Shown: positions 10,768 to 22,827 of the stretch, in pieces
Layout of the letters: every line of letters begins with the position of its first letter
Numbering within the stretch: position 1 is the stretch's first letter
Assembly: GCA_943736015.1 (NCBI GenBank)
Contig: OX031063.1
Span: 47,090,672-47,154,671 of the forward strand
Source: Tridacna crocea
Taxonomy: Eukaryota; Mollusca; Bivalvia; Cardiida; Cardiidae
Length of the DNA: 64,000 nt
Direction: 5' to 3'
Position numbers and translations under genes: made by a program
Notes under the pieces: generated by a model
The model's database searches: none
Told to the model about the DNA's origin: nothing
The model's input: only the letters and a program-made list of their open reading frames with translations

Positions 10768-11921
10768 GTATCTATCAGATGGATTGCAGTCAAACTTTGT
10801 GGGAAGTTTATATATGAAGCTAAGATGTGTATATTATAATTTGGCAACAAGTTAATGATTTTCAAAGTTTTACATTACTATAACATGGTGGCATATTTTA
10901 GCCATAAGATACAATATACATGTGACTATCATGATTATTTTAGAACACTATTGTGATTAATCATAGTTTCCTAGAAATTTCATCAAGTTAAAATGAAAAG
11001 ATAATATTCCCAAGAAACTTTGATATATCGCAATACATGTAGTTTTCTAAAATAATCATGAAAGCTATCTTGTATTTCGTGGCAGATTAATGCCAGTATA
11101 CTGTATTACTTAGGCAAATTTTGTTTATAACTACTGTAGTAAAAGGGCACCCAGTTCCTTATCTAACTCCTTAGTGGCTCTCAAATTAAAAAAAGTCAAA
11201 GATGCCATAACCAGGGAAAGGGTTGAAGGGAGGTGTGGGTATTTTAGTCAAGATTTCACAATATCATTTTTTCTTATTAAGTTCTGTTGATTTTCATATA
11301 TTAAGTCCACATGGCAAAAGGTTTAGCCTTCAAGTTAAATACTTTTAGACCAATTTGGTAATGAATAAGAAACCTTAGCCTTTCACCACACAATCGACCC
11401 TGAAAATGAAATCCTTTGAAAACCTTTTTGGAAGAGGACAAAATGGTGGTTACACAATAAATCCCATAACATCTGCCATAATTATTTATTATGTTGTCTG
11501 CAAAATTAATGTTATCATTTTGGTACAGTCTAAAATATTGTTGTGTGGTAAAGGCTTAAAAGCCTAAGTAGGCTTTTGTGTGTGTGTTTTTTTTTAAACC
11601 AGATGAAAACATGTATAACTACAGACACAGAACATTGTTTGGAATTTATTACTGTTTTTATTCAGGCCTTAAGCTAGTCAAAGGCTCTGAAAAACAAGAA
11701 TGAAATTTGCACAAGAATACCTGTCTATCTTCAAGTTAACTCAAATATTGTGCTTAGGGGATATGTGGCACATATAGTGATTTCCGTTCATAGCCAATTC
11801 GAAATACCGTACATGTATATCAGAAAAATGAAGTTATTGCTTCTTTATGTATTGGCAAAAGCTTCTATTTTCTCAAGTTTTTATTCAGGTTGCTGTGCAA
11901 AGTTTATCTTTTGGTTACTAT
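10768..11921. other. Repeat-rich, no gene seen
   Basis: The first 100 bases continue the dispersed repeat that the retrotransposon split. A degraded MITE end (ACCACACAATCGACCC to GTGTGGTAAAGGCTTAAAAG, about 11,388-11,560) follows. The remaining sequence is AT-rich. No ORF with protein-like composition is seen on either strand. Confidence 0.5.
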
Positions 11922-12153
11922 TTAACTCTTCACCACACAATCCAGACTTTTAACAACCCCGAGAAAGAAGCCTTTTGAAAACATTGTGGAAAAAGGAGAA
12001 AATGCTGGAAACCATAATTTTCTCCTTTTCCCACAATATTTTCTACTCTGCTGGAAAAAAATTTCAATATTTTAGTTGCAGTTATTTTTTCTTGTCTACA
12101 AAATGCTTTTAATTTGGACCAGTCTAAAATTTTGTCATGTGGTAAAGAGTCAA
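11922..12153. mobile_element. Palindromic MITE copy
   Basis: The copy starts TTAACTCTTCACCACACAATCC and ends GGTAAAGAGTCAA, with one terminal TTAA mutated. The central palindrome at 11,968-12,036 is imperfect. Confidence 0.65.
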
Positions 12154-12950
12154 GATGTATTCTGGACTAAGGCTATATACATTTCAGTATCAAAGATTTA
12201 TTTCTTGACATGGAGCTGTTGAGGGTATTTATCACATTTAGTGATGGCTCTAGTTTTCTGTGCAATATCCATAAAAGTTGGCCAGAATGTTAGTCTTGAA
12301 AATGGGGCATGTTGAACTAAAAAGGTCACTGAGACAAATTCTAGCAACAACTTGTACATACTCTAATGGCCACATTTCAGTCAGATACTTATGAGAGTTT
12401 ATTAGTGTGTGCATGTCACAATAAATCACATCAGACGATAATGGAAATAAGTCATGCTTGGTCAAAATGCTCAGGTGAAAGATTTTAGGGCCATTAGGGT
12501 TGCTTTGCCATCTTAAAGTGTTGGGTTATTTTTTTTTTAAGTCTATATCAGTTGATACTTGAACCCCTTTTAGATACAAGTCTGGACTTTACGGAGTACC
12601 ACCAAACCCACTCATTGACCTTGAGGTCAAGGTCATACCTTGAGTTTGGGGTTGAATCAAATGCTTTGGTAGATTTTGTTTTTACATAACTTTTTACCAC
12701 AGGAAAAAAATTTAGACAAAACAAAATCTAAAACATTTACGGACAACAGATTCATGCTTTTTGTCTCTGATTGGGTACAAAACATGGGGAGATAGGGGAA
12801 AAGTGGCAGTAAGCAGCACCTCATCATTTTCCCAAAATGCTTTCAGAAGCCTTCTTTCTGTAAATCAGGGTTGTTATAACTTGGGATTGGGTGGTAATGG
12901 GTTAATTAGTTTTATCTTCAACAAGACTTCCCCAACCAGATAGCTTATCT

Positions 12951-13178
12951 TTAACCCATTACCACACAATCCCTACCTTTAACGACCCTAAGAAAGAAGC
13001 CCTCAGAAAATATTGTGGGAAAAAGGAGAAAATGCTGGTAACCAGCATTTTCTCCTTTTCCTAAAAAATGTTTTCTAAAACCCTTCAAATTTCAAATTTT
13101 CAGTAACTTTTATTTTGTAGTCTGCAAATGCTTTTGAGTTGGACAAACCTAAAATATTGTCGTTTGGTAATGAGTTAA
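12951..13178. mobile_element. TTAA-flanked palindromic MITE copy
   Basis: The copy runs from TTAACCCATTACCACACAATCC to GGTAATGAGTTAA, with a palindromic core around GCTGGTAACCAGC at about 13,035. A more diverged copy precedes it (about 12,690-12,905). Confidence 0.7.
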
Positions 13179-13847
13179 GTCAAGATATTTTTTTTTTGGT
13201 GATGGGCAGGCAAGCTATCCTGTATGTGGGTCAGGTTTTGTTTGTGATACAAATCATTCTAGTCTGTTTAAAGATTGTTTCTCATTTTTAGTTTTAATGC
13301 ACATTAGAAATAATTATGTCGACAATACGATAACAAATAAATATTAAGAAACTACCGTAATTTTGTGATAGTTTGTTTATTTATTCCTGTCAGTACATGC
13401 TTAAACATGAGTTGTCATTTATTGAGTTATACCTGAGCAGTAATATATTCTCCACTAAAGGCGAGGCTGAGCTGAGGTCTTTATTGTGGAGAAAGTCCTG
13501 TCATATCCAGTTGCTGGCAGAAAAACTTACTTCAAGGAGCAACTTTCCACCTCGCAAGTTGAAAGATGGACAAATGACTATAACATAAGCTCCTGGGCTT
13601 TGGCCCAAGGAGCAAAAAAAAAGAAGGTAACCCGCAAAACTAATAAGATGAACAAGGGATAAATTTTTAACTTCTGTCATGTTTAGACAGAAAAAAACAT
13701 TATGTAATGTCGTAAACACATATTTATTTAAGTCTGACAGCAAAAGATTTTTTTTTTTCAATTTGTGAAGCTATGAAAAAGAAATAGCCAAACGGAACTG
13801 ACAGAACTTGTCAGTATTGATGGAAATTAATACTGATTCATTGGGCG
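13179..13847. other. No gene recognised
   Basis: I see no supported gene. CTCCTGGGCTTTGGCCCAAGGAG (13,590-13,612) is an inverted repeat that could form a short hairpin. Short ORFs here are unremarkable. Confidence 0.4.
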
Positions 13848-14155
13848 GACAGATTGACTGATTGATTGTGTTGTGTTTAAACACCGTTTTCAACATTAAT
13901 TAAGTTTTATCGTGGCAGCCACTGCTTCTATCCATGTTTTCGTGGAGCTTCTTTCACCAGTACTCCGCACAATCTGATTTCCAGGCCACTGGCTGCTTCC
14001 CCACATAACCATTGTTAAAAGAGTGGACAGCAGTGAGAAAGGAATGAATCCTGTCGCAATCATTAATCCTCAAGAAGAAATTGTCCAAGCTAAGGATCAA
14101 ACCAGTGACCTGTTCTCAAGTCCTCCATGCTAAAGACTGAGCTAAGTGACTTGAC
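13848..14155 (-). mobile_element. tRNA-derived SINE, full-length-like
   Basis: Read on the minus strand, the 5' head (about 14,150 to 14,085) has a box-A-like TTAGCTCAGTC and a box-B-like GGTTTGATCC, as in pol III promoters of tRNA-derived SINEs. The body contains GACAGGATTCATTCC, GTACTGGTGAAAG and CATGGATAG, and the tail carries TTGAAAACGGTGTTTAAACAC followed by ATCAATCAG repeats. Partial copies occur at 32,955-33,125, 37,300-37,445 and 50,430-50,620. Confidence 0.7.
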
Positions 14156-15161
14156 TGGGCAGACAGAAACACTTGTAATCACTTTAATAGTTTCAACTAT
14201 TGACAAATTTCATCATAACAATGCGACCTTGACCTTTAAACTGATGACACAGTTGCAAAAGACAGGTCGTCTGTCCATGAACATCATTTATGCGAATAAT
14301 TTTGGATGCAATTGGAAGCTGTTGAAAAGATGCCTATGTCCTTCCCACGATTTCATGGTACAGGCAGCAAAATGCAGTGGAGTAAAATAGGGCAAGCACA
14401 GCCCTCTTGACATATAATACACTGTTGACTGGATTGAATTTCTAAAGTTTACTTGACATAATTCTACACATAAATGATGTGCTTCAACTTGTGATATACA
14501 CACTCCTACAAGTTACAGTGTTATCCAAATTGTAACTTTTTGTAGAATACAGCCATTTTTTTCTTCATCTTTTTGGAGGAAGAAATGCAGATTTTGACGA
14601 TGTATCAGCATATGAACCCCTTCTAAATAACTCACAACTATAAGAGCTTTAGCAGTCAGTGTTGATCAAAATTAGACTGCAAAAAAAAATGCACTCAGGG
14701 ACCTTATTCAACAACCATTCACGAGAACATACTCAGTTTTGTTCTCCAGATTTTTCCACATTTAAAAGTAACATAGCTTCTGATCGGCTAAAACCATTTT
14801 TTTTAGCCCATCAGAAGTCTTGTTACTCGCAAATTTTGAAAATTTTGTAGAATATGACAAAGAAATTCTTTATGGTTGGTGTAAATGGACCCTAATCTCC
14901 AATCTACAATGCTTTACTGGAAAACTTAGCCCTACAGCTGTTATAAAGTTTCCTTTTTTTTTTTAACATCTTAATTTTAAAATGCCCCTTTACTACACAA
15001 TCCCAGGTTTAAATGGCCTTGAGGACAAAAGACTTTTGAAAACATTGTGGAAAAAAACAAAATTGCTGGTTTCCAGCATCTTTTTCCTACAGTTTTCTAC
15101 ACTTTCAAAGACAAATCTTTTATGCCATATTGAAATATATTTATCTGGAATGATTTGTTTT
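14156..15161. other. Repeat-derived, no gene
   Basis: An inverted repeat at about 14,766-14,826 (AAGTAACATAGCTTCTGAT... with its reverse complement) belongs to the hairpin family also seen at 59,591-59,653. A diverged MITE core lies near 15,036-15,110. Otherwise nothing specific is seen. Confidence 0.45.
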
Positions 15162-15390
15162 TTAACTCCTTACCAAACAACATAATTTTTGGCTTATCCA
15201 AATCGAAAGCATTTGCAGACGACAAAATAAAAATGACTGAAAATTTGAAATTTGTATTGTGAAGGGTAGAAAACATTGTGGGAAAAGGAGAAAATGCTGG
15301 TTACCAGCATTTTCTCCTTTTCCAACAATGTTTTCTATAGGCTTCTTTCTCGGGGTAGTCAAAAGTATGGATTGTGTGGTAATGGGTTAA
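15162..15390. mobile_element. TTAA-flanked palindromic MITE copy
   Basis: The copy has TTAA at both ends, 229 bp. Its central palindrome (15,263-15,329) reads GAAAACATTGTGGG through GCTGGTTACCAGC to its complement. Confidence 0.75.
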
Positions 15391-15454
15391 TATGATAGAT
15401 TCCAGCCTTGTATATAGAGCACAGACTAGTTTGTCAGTTTTCACTTCATGCCGA

Positions 15455-15720
15455 GACTGTCATATTTGGCTTCCACCCAGACCATCCATGATCTCTTGCT
15501 TCCTATGCATGAAAATGGCTTCCTCCCGAGACTGTCCCAGTGATTCTGCTTTCTGCCTAAGGTAGGCAGCTAGCAGAATAATAACAGTCATGGCAGTCCA
15601 CAATTTTTCAAAGGTTAGAGTCTCTACAGGCAGCATGAGATTACAGACAGTCTGGATGGAAGACAATATATGACTATCTGTTTTGGCAGGAAATTCTGCA
15701 GGCTTGCTTATACCTTGCTT
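15455..15720 (-). other. Possible host exon with hydrophobic segment
   Basis: One minus-strand frame is open for about 85 codons and ends in TGA. It includes SHILSSIQTVCNLMLPVETL, a hydrophobic stretch TAMTVIILLAAYL and a polar tail ending GGSQI. The composition looks like real protein, possibly a C-terminal exon with one membrane segment. A CAG near 15,697 could be the acceptor. No family is recognised. A link to the coiled-coil exons further upstream on the same strand is possible but unproven. Confidence 0.3.
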
Positions 15721-15848
15721 TGTACAAGTCGTTAAAAGTCATTTATTCATATTTAGCAAAGCATTCAATACTGCTTTCACCCCTGTGTAAATGTCTACTC
15801 CAATATCATTACTAGCTGCAAAAGGATCAAAACAGACTCTCAACTGGT

Positions 15849-16077
15849 TTAACCCATTACCACACAATCCCTACTTTTGACGCCCCTTAGAAAGACGCCT
15901 TTTGAAAACCCTGTAGGAAAAGGAGAAAATGCTGGTAACCAGCATTTTCTCCTTTTCCTACAGTGTTTTCTACTCTTCCCAGATCAAATTTCAATTTTTC
16001 AGTCACCTTTATGTTGTCGTCTGCAAATGCTTTCAATTAGAACCAGTCTAAAATTTTGTCGTGTGGTAAAGAGTTAA
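15849..16077. mobile_element. TTAA-flanked palindromic MITE copy
   Basis: This 229-bp copy runs TTAACCCATTACCACACAATCC to GTGTGGTAAAGAGTTAA. The core palindrome is at about 15,903-15,969, with matched changes in both arms (CCTGTAGG and CCTACAG). Confidence 0.75.
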
Positions 16078-16250
16078 AATATCTTGTTCAACTTAAAGTC
16101 TATCTCTTCCATGAAGCTGAATATCATCATCTGTATGACTGCATAGTAGACGTCCCTCCAAAGACGCTCTTCCCTGGAGTTATGAATAGGATTTCCAGCA
16201 ATGAAACTAGTCTCCTCAATGGTCCTCTTCTTTCTTCCATATATTGAAAG
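16074..16250 (-). pseudogene. Integrase-core transposon remnant
   Basis: The minus-strand frame reads GNPIHNSREERLWRDVYYAV followed by a hydrophobic helix. The HN.R.ERLWRDV signature is typical of the C-terminal part of rve-type integrase cores in animal transposons, where the E is the catalytic glutamate of the NxRIERLWRDV motif. The frame ends at a TAA made by the TTAA end of the adjacent MITE, so the remnant was probably truncated by that insertion. The upstream catalytic aspartates are not seen. Confidence 0.4.
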
Positions 16251-16954
16251 TAATCAGCTTAGTCAGACTTAAGAAGAAATCTTCAAACATTTCCCTTGCA
16301 TATCCATTTCTTTTTTCACAAAATGGAATCTGAGGTCATTCAGTTTCAGCTTCTGAAACTATAGAAATATGCATAAATAATTCATGCAAATAACCTAAAT
16401 GTGGCTCAATTGATGGATTTCTCTTTGATAGAGTAGAAAATATCATGGGAAAAGCCAAAAATGCTGATCATCTGCATTTTCTCCTTTTCCCACAATGTTT
16501 TAAAAAGAGCAATGTTGACATGACCATCCCCTGCCAAATGGTTGCTGGATAGCAGATGTGGAGCTATCTGGGCCTGTCCTTTTGTCCTTTTGTAAAGAGT
16601 TGAGGCATCTGCAAACAATATAGACCCAGATCAGCGAGCACAGTCCCCTCAGGTTATGGCTTCTGACTAGAGGATTTTCAAATATTTTCAATATTTTTCA
16701 ATTTTGTTGCAATGACACCCAGAGTTTTGACATTACAAAGTGCAATGTAAAGTCCTTTCTTTTCTGTTCAAATCCATCAGCTTTGTTTTTTTCAACCATC
16801 CTCAGTAAGAAGGCTTTTCAAAACATAGAAAAAGGGAGAAAATACCAATAACCAAAGTTCCTCCTTTTCCAAACAACGTTTTTTAACTTTTTTAGACAAA
16901 TTTCCAAGTCTGAACCACAGTTTCATTGCCTTTGACAACTTTGATCAATAAAAA

Positions 16955-17188
16955 TTAGCCCTTTACCACACATAATCCCTAAAGTGAATGGAGAAGGATT
17001 TTTAAAACATGGTTAAAAGGGAAATGCTGGTTACAGACATTCTCTACTATTCCATCATTGTTTTCTACCCTTTCTGAGACAAACTTTGTAATTTGAGCTA
17101 TATATTCAATTTCATGTTTTACTCTGCAAATGCTTTAAAAAGTTAGATGCGTGTATATCTAAAATTTGGTTGTGTGGTTGAGAGTTAA
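16955..17188. mobile_element. Diverged palindromic MITE copy
   Basis: This member of the family starts TTAGCCCTTTACCACACA and ends GTGTGGTTGAGAGTTAA, with a degraded central palindrome. Other decayed cores lie at about 16,430-16,505, 16,815-16,890 and 17,560-17,640. Confidence 0.55.
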
Positions 17189-17829
17189 GGAAAAATATTG
17201 TTTTCTGGTAAATAGATCTAGGGGAGTGTTGTCTTTTGATGTACTTTTGGACAACCCTAAATGGCCTGCATGGTAGATCTAGAATTTATTCTGATATCAT
17301 GCAAATACATACCCACTGAATATTTGTTCATCATAATCTGTTATTTCAGCTTTCGCCACACATTTTATTAACATTTAGGAATGGCCAAGCACTATCATGG
17401 GACTGCAAAAAGTTGGAAAAGAAGCTAATGTGCAAACACCATGTTCTGAAAAAAAACAATAACCCAAAGTTATGCTCAGCCTTTGTGAAAATGGAGTTTA
17501 AATCGAACTCTTTTGTTACCACAGAATCCTGACTTTTATCAACCCTATGAAAGACAGCTTTTGAAAACATTGTAAAAAAAAAAAAGGAGAACGCATCAGT
17601 ATTTTCTCTTTTTCCCCCTATGGTTTTTATCTTTACCAAAATATCTATATCTGAATAACATTCTTTTTTTTGTGCAAGTGTTTTCAATTTTGACCCATCC
17701 AGAATTTTGTCGTTTGGTAAAGAGCTAACTCTATATCAAATTTCAAAATTTTAGAATGACCATCTAAAATTACTTACAGTCTTTCTGAAGAGATGTTAAA
17801 CCGCTGTCCCATGTGACATATGGAGCGTG

Positions 17830-18062
17830 TTAACCCTTTCCCAAATGACAGAATTTTAAACTTATCATAATCAAAATTGAAAGCTTTTACAGATGACAAA
17901 AGTGCTGTGACTTAAAAATCGAAATTTATGTATAGAAGGGCAAAAAACACTGTGGGAAGAGGAGAAAATGCTGGTAACTAGTATTTTCCCCTTTTCCCAC
18001 AACGTTCTCAGAGGCCTGTTTCTCGGGGCTGTAAAAACCCTGATTGTTTAGTAATGTATTCA
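17830..18062. mobile_element. Palindromic MITE copy
   Basis: The copy begins TTAACCCTTTCCCAAATGAC and ends at a mutated TTCA. Its palindromic core lies around 17,945-18,010. Confidence 0.6.
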
Positions 18063-18726
18063 AGAAATGGGTGTAACTTGATTAGGATGGATTTCAATCT
18101 GTACTATTCCTAGTAACGAAACTAGCAGTCTTCAGGGTCGTTGCCTATATGCCCATATTGGCAACCCCTTGTGACAATAGTTGAAGGCAAAAATCCACAA
18201 ATCATTCCCCTACTGACAGACGTTTAGCCCCCTTTTGCCAAGACACTGCACCAAGTCAGAGAAGTAATCTGTTCAGACAGACAGAAAACGAGAAAACTGT
18301 ATCCACTCGCCTTACATTGGAGATAAAATTCACATTTCTTTCGCACAATTATACTTTATTTCAGAGACAATTGTGCATTCTGGTACTTTGAATTAACTTT
18401 CGGTGCAGTCCGGTGTTCTCGACGAGCCCTAATCATAGGGAGGTCACTCGGTCCATTCTCTCTACTTTTAACTTGGAAACATCGTGGTCAACGTTCAAGT
18501 GTATGAGTACAAACAAATACAGAAAGTCAAGTTGCCCATTTCCTTTAAAATTCAACTTACAGGCAGTCCTAACTGGCAAGAGTTTTTCCCGAACTTGCGC
18601 CGTCCTGATAAAGCATCGCCATGTTGGAAATCCCTTGAAACTGTCGTCCAATCAAATGCACTGTTGCAAAATGGTCTTTAACCAGTATCGAATGAATTTT
18701 TTTTTTTATTGCAACATTTTTGTCAT

Positions 18727-18959
18727 GACAAACGTTGCAATATTCGATACCAATATTTTCATTCGAAAAAAAAATAATGATTCGAAAAAAAAAATATTGG
18801 TTCAATAATCCTATATATTTGCTACAAAACAAAAAATATGTGTGCGAAAAAAATTATTTATTCGATAATTTTAGTTTTGGGAACAAATATTTTTTTTATC
18901 GAACAATTTTTTTCCGTTTTAGAATGAATATTTTGACATCGAATATTGCAACGTTTGTC
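18727..18959. mobile_element. AT-rich MITE with 22-bp inverted ends
   Basis: GACAAACGTTGCAATATTCGAT at 18,727 is matched by its reverse complement ending at 18,959. The 233-bp interior is very AT-rich with repeated ATTCGAAAAAAAAAATA motifs. It is non-coding and unrelated to the TTAA family. I do not recognise the superfamily. Confidence 0.65.
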
Positions 18960-19794
18960 ACGCCATAGCAGGTAGCCATTAAGATATTTTTCACAATGAT
19001 ATGCCCTTTTATCGACATAATCTTGTCTATGAGAAAGTTCTACCAAGCGTTGGCACCCATATGTACAGTGAAATGTAGTTCTTTCAGTTTCTGGTCAGTT
19101 GTATTGATTCTGTGACGTTTCTTTATAGTTATTGAGGTTAGGGACAGGTATATATAATAAAAGGAATATATCAACACTCTACTTTTCAATGTGGTCGGGT
19201 CACGTCTCGTTGCTTGAGTAAAGAGGTGAATATTTGATTCGACATGATCCGACAGCGCAGAAATGCAGACTGTTGTAATATTCCATTAATACACATGTTT
19301 GGTTTATATGTATTGTAGACATATCGAAAGAATTCATTTGTAGCGTTTTCTTTTTCGGGGTACTGTCACAGAAGTTTGGGACAACACTCGTAGATGGATG
19401 GCATGGCAACATTGTAAGTTGCCATGGCCTGAAAATGGGAAAAGGAAAAAAAATCAGACTCACTACAAAGACATCATTGAATGTTTGCACTTTTCTGAAA
19501 ATGTTCCCCGATTTAATGCTTGCCGTGGCAATCCCCCCCCCTTTCCGCGCTCAATTTTTTTGGCCTGCAAATTTTTTTTTTTTTCTTTATCTATTCTATT
19601 GTCAGCTCCACTGACTGTCAGCTGTAGATATTCTAATAAGTCCGCGGAAATCTGAAATCACATTCAAACTTTTACAAATACGATAACACTTTTGAGTTTC
19701 AGCTCCCTACTTCCTCACCTTTCTAATGTTCGGGCTTTCAGCCCCTTCAGCCTCTTGATATTTTTTCGCTTTGATATGTAGGGACTGTACTTAC
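18960..19794. other. No gene recognised
   Basis: Probable intronic or flanking sequence downstream of the coiled-coil exons on the minus strand. A C9 run lies near 19,533 and T-rich runs near 19,556-19,585. No exon with both splice sites is seen. Confidence 0.4.
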
Positions 19795-19902
19795 ATTTCA
19801 TCTTCTTGTCGGAGGTCGGATATGAATTTTCGCAAAAGCTGAACCACTTTTTTGTTTCGCATTCCGTCTTCCTTAGTAATGTCTAACTGTTCTTCCAGCG
19901 CT
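19795..19902 (-). CDS. Coiled-coil protein exon
   Basis: On the minus strand an acceptor (TCTGTATAG) precedes an exon that ends at a consensus donor (GTAAGTAC). Its 108 bp encode a helical, charged peptide, ALEEQLDITKEDGMRNKKVV then QLLRKFISDLRQEDEM, which looks like a coiled coil. Exon phases match the upstream candidate exon at 20,458-20,526: the split AG|A codon joins in frame. I do not recognise the gene. The next downstream exon was not found. Confidence 0.5.
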
Positions 19903-20457
19903 CTATACAGATATAAATGCAAAGATTAATAGCTAGACAGTCAATCAAAGTACAGCATCCGAGTTTTGTCCGTACAATTGTATTAAAAAATTGATTCTTT
20001 TTGCTTATCAAATCTCACTGAATGAGATATTTATGCATAACTAGTACTTTAATTGCACAGATGTTCACGGATAACAAGCGATCCCTTTATTTTATATGCA
20101 CTTGGCTCGTATTAAATGATTATTAAATAAACGATTTGTAAAAACATTGAAAGGGGCGTATTGTAGTAACTTATATAAAAAAAAAACAGAGTATCAGGGA
20201 TGCTCTTTAAAAGAATGTGCAAATATTGAAGTAATACTGAAGACGCTGCAAAAAAATGTCCTAATGTTCCAAAGTGTATAATTATGAAGGGTTTTTAGTG
20301 CGTGCTTGTCGGTATTTGAGTAAAGCTTGACAGATATATGTTAATTCTATCCAATCAGCAGATTACGTTCAATCTCTCGTAAAGCTATATTGTTTGCAAT
20401 GACAAGATGTAGATTGTAAAGGATATTAAGACAATAATGCTATGTAATAAATAATAC

Positions 20458-20526
20458 CTGATCTTTTGCTTGAGATACTCTGGTTGGTCTTTTTGCTTGC
20501 TTGAACTTTGGCACTTGAGTTTTCCA
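20458..20526 (-). CDS. Coiled-coil protein exon (edges uncertain)
   Basis: The minus-strand donor is GTATTATTT after AAGATCAG. The open frame reads KQKDQPEYLKQKIR and joins in phase to the next exon. The acceptor could be CTCAAG at 20,527 or at 20,514. The exon lies less than 200 bp outside the left end of the Polinton, so that element probably sits in an intron of, or just upstream of, this host gene. Confidence 0.4.
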
Positions 20527-20534
20527 CTTGAGAA

Positions 20535-20710
20535 TTAAAAACAAGAGGGTCATGTTGGCCCTGTATCGCTCATCTAGCTAATAAGTAAAATCACTACATG
20601 CCAAACATTACAGTACTTGGCCAATTAGTTTCAAACTTAAAGACATATAAATGTCTTTTATAAAATCAAACGAGTACGTTATGATCCCCCAGGAAAAGCC
20701 ATTTTTTAGT
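20535..20710. repeat. Dispersed repeat flanking the Polinton
   Basis: ACAAGAGGGTCATGTTGGCC with GTATCGCTCATCT resembles the repeat edge seen as GGGCCATCATGGCCCTC near 3,920. The sequence right of the Polinton (33,434 onwards) appears to be the other part of a repeat of the same type, so the element likely inserted into it. Confidence 0.45.
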
Positions 20711-20834
20711 AGTAGTCTTATGTGCTTATCCAGTCGATATGCACCCGATGACCCCGTACATTTTCCTTCTTTATTCTATATAAAGCCGCCATCTTAAAAA
20801 ATCGATAAAATGAGTCGTTTTTTGAGCCCACTGG
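20711..20834 (+). repeat. Left terminal inverted repeat
   Basis: The 124 bp match 33,310-33,433 in inverse orientation with three scattered mismatches plus a few in the last ten bases. It contains TATATAAAG (20,777-20,785), a GCCGCCATCTT motif (20,785-20,795) and an ATG at 20,810. Confidence 0.88.
20777..20812 (+). promoter_or_regulatory. TIR promoter: TATA box, YY1-like motif, ATG
   Basis: TATATAAAG is followed at once by GCCGCCATCTT, the complement of the YY1 consensus AAGATGGCGGC, and an ATG lies 25 nt after the TATA box. The same arrangement is present inward-facing in the right TIR. A 65-codon frame starts at this ATG (20,810-21,007, beginning MSRFLSPL). The right end gives a 25-codon frame beginning MSRFLGPL. 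Confidence 0.45.
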
Positions 20835-22827
20835 GGTGTAACGGTAGAGCGCCAGCATGCTGTCTTACTATGGCCGTAACTTACTCGGTAGCAGACGGCT
20901 TTTTTTCCCCCAATAATCCACAGTTTTGTTATAGAGTACTGGGTTCTGTCATCCCTCTGGCGTCACGAGAACTATTACCTGGTGGTGTGAAATATGTTTA
21001 TTTGTGATGCCTAAAATAGATCTGGTAGCAGACGACACTCAAAAGTATTCTGTCAATATGAATTAATTTGCTTAAAAATCATCGTGGAAAAAGAAATGGT
21101 GGGGGATTAGTTCCATTCGCCGTTGGAAAACATTGCGGAAAAGGGATGCAGACAAGCGTTCTTCCACAGGATCGATAGTCTAAAGACGACTTCACTAACA
21201 GTGTGGGAAAAGTCCAAGTGTCTGTTGGAAGGGAAAACATTCCGATCTATTTTCTGCAGGTCTGAGCTGCCAAAGGACAAATATTCAAGACACTCTATGT
21301 CTGCCCCTTTGCTTTTATCTCTCACTGTCCCTTTGTCCTCCCCTTCCTCTCTCTCTGTTCTCTTTTTCGTTCTTCTTCTTCTTCTCCTTCTTTCCCCTAA
21401 CACCCTGCATATCTCATTGGTAACGTGTGGGACTCCTGATCTGGAAGCCCCGGGTTCAACCCGCACCGGATCCAGTGTGTTTGGCCAAGATACCTCTGAG
21501 CCCTAGCCCCCGTAGTGGTGAAACCCCAAAATGACATGAATATATGAGTTGTGGCCGTGATATGACTAAACTAATAATGTTGAAAGAGGCGTTACACACT
21601 ATTCATATCCCGCCTGACAACTAATCATTCTTCTTCTCAGCCCCACTCTCCCTCTTTTTTTTCTAGTGGAAAAGTGACTCAAACTTTCATTTTACTTGAA
21701 AGAGTAATCTTAAAAACCCTCTGTGTAGATGAAAGAAAGAATAAGTTTTGTAACATGTTAAAATGTAGTCTGACATTGATTTAGTTAGGAGTAGGACGAT
21801 GTTTTTGAGAAATCTATAGGGCGCAGGTTCCAGCGTTATCAAAATTGCCTTCCTGTTTTTTTTCAACCTGCCCTTATTGTTTAAAATCATACAGTGATAA
21901 AAGAATAAGCAGTGTGTAGCGAAAGGTTAAGCTAAACCTGTGGATGTATACACTATCACTGTAAAGCACAGAGTGACACGCCTCAGTAATTTTAGTACAC
22001 ACCACCACCTCGCATAGCTTTTTTCGTCTGCTTGTTTGAGCCCGAATTAAAATAATACTACGAGAGCGTTTTATCTCGCGGAAACTGGTGTGTATTTCAG
22101 TACCAAATACATGGATCCGTGGCGATAAATAAACCGACTACCTTAGTTACTGTTGCCAAGGTCTCACAAACAAACGTAGTCAATACATATACAGTATAGC
22201 AGATAGGCTACTTAAATCGTGCTGTCATGACTGTCTCTCTCAATAAAATTCCTGAAAAAGTACTTTAATCATATATTTCTATCGATGATAAATTCTCAGT
22301 AAGCAATTTAAAGGTGCTTAACTAGTTTATATACGGAGATGTATTAAAAGGGCGAATTACGGGGGCGACGTACAATGTAACAGATTTACATGTTTAAACA
22401 AAAATTTGAACATATAAAAAACATCAACAAATCTCCGTTTTGCCACAGAATAATAGAATTAACGATACTTATTGCTTTCGTTGGGCTATTAAAGTCATCT
22501 CAGCATCATACCAAGTTAAATAACAATGAATTACAAGCCTTTCGAAAAGTTTATAGAATGTCTGATTCAACAGAGACGTTTAAGTTAATGAAAAATTTCA
22601 ATAATACGTAGGGGGAAAAGGGTTGTCTGATGATAATAAAATGTGTCAAGTGTGTTGTCAATTAAGAAAATTGTTAATATCACTGACGGTAGTATATGAT
22701 ATACTGATGACAACGGGTGGTCAAGTTGATTAGAGCGGTAATTTGCTTTGCAATCAAACACACTTTTTATCAAATTAACAGTTTACCAACTCACCCTTTG
22801 TGCTAAAGTGTAGATGTGCTAATCCAT
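20835..22827. other. Left arm of Polinton, no capsid gene found
   Basis: This stretch lies where structural genes might be expected. It holds a pyrimidine-rich block (21,300-21,390), a SINE (21,405-21,602) and AT-rich sequence. All open frames are short with unremarkable composition. I find no jelly-roll capsid or cysteine protease signature by eye. Confidence 0.5.
21405..21602 (+). mobile_element. tRNA-derived SINE inside Polinton
   Basis: A tRNA-like head (ATCTCATTGGTAACGTGTGG and box B GGGTTCAACCC) is followed by a body and a tail TAATGTTGAAAGAGGCGTTA. That tail resembles the 3' end of the SINE at 13,848-14,155, so the two families appear to share a tail. It inserted after the Polinton. 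Confidence 0.6.

Noticed and set aside
21408..21475. Possible functional tRNA gene
   Set aside because: Box B is good, but no acceptor stem pairs and a SINE body and tail follow.
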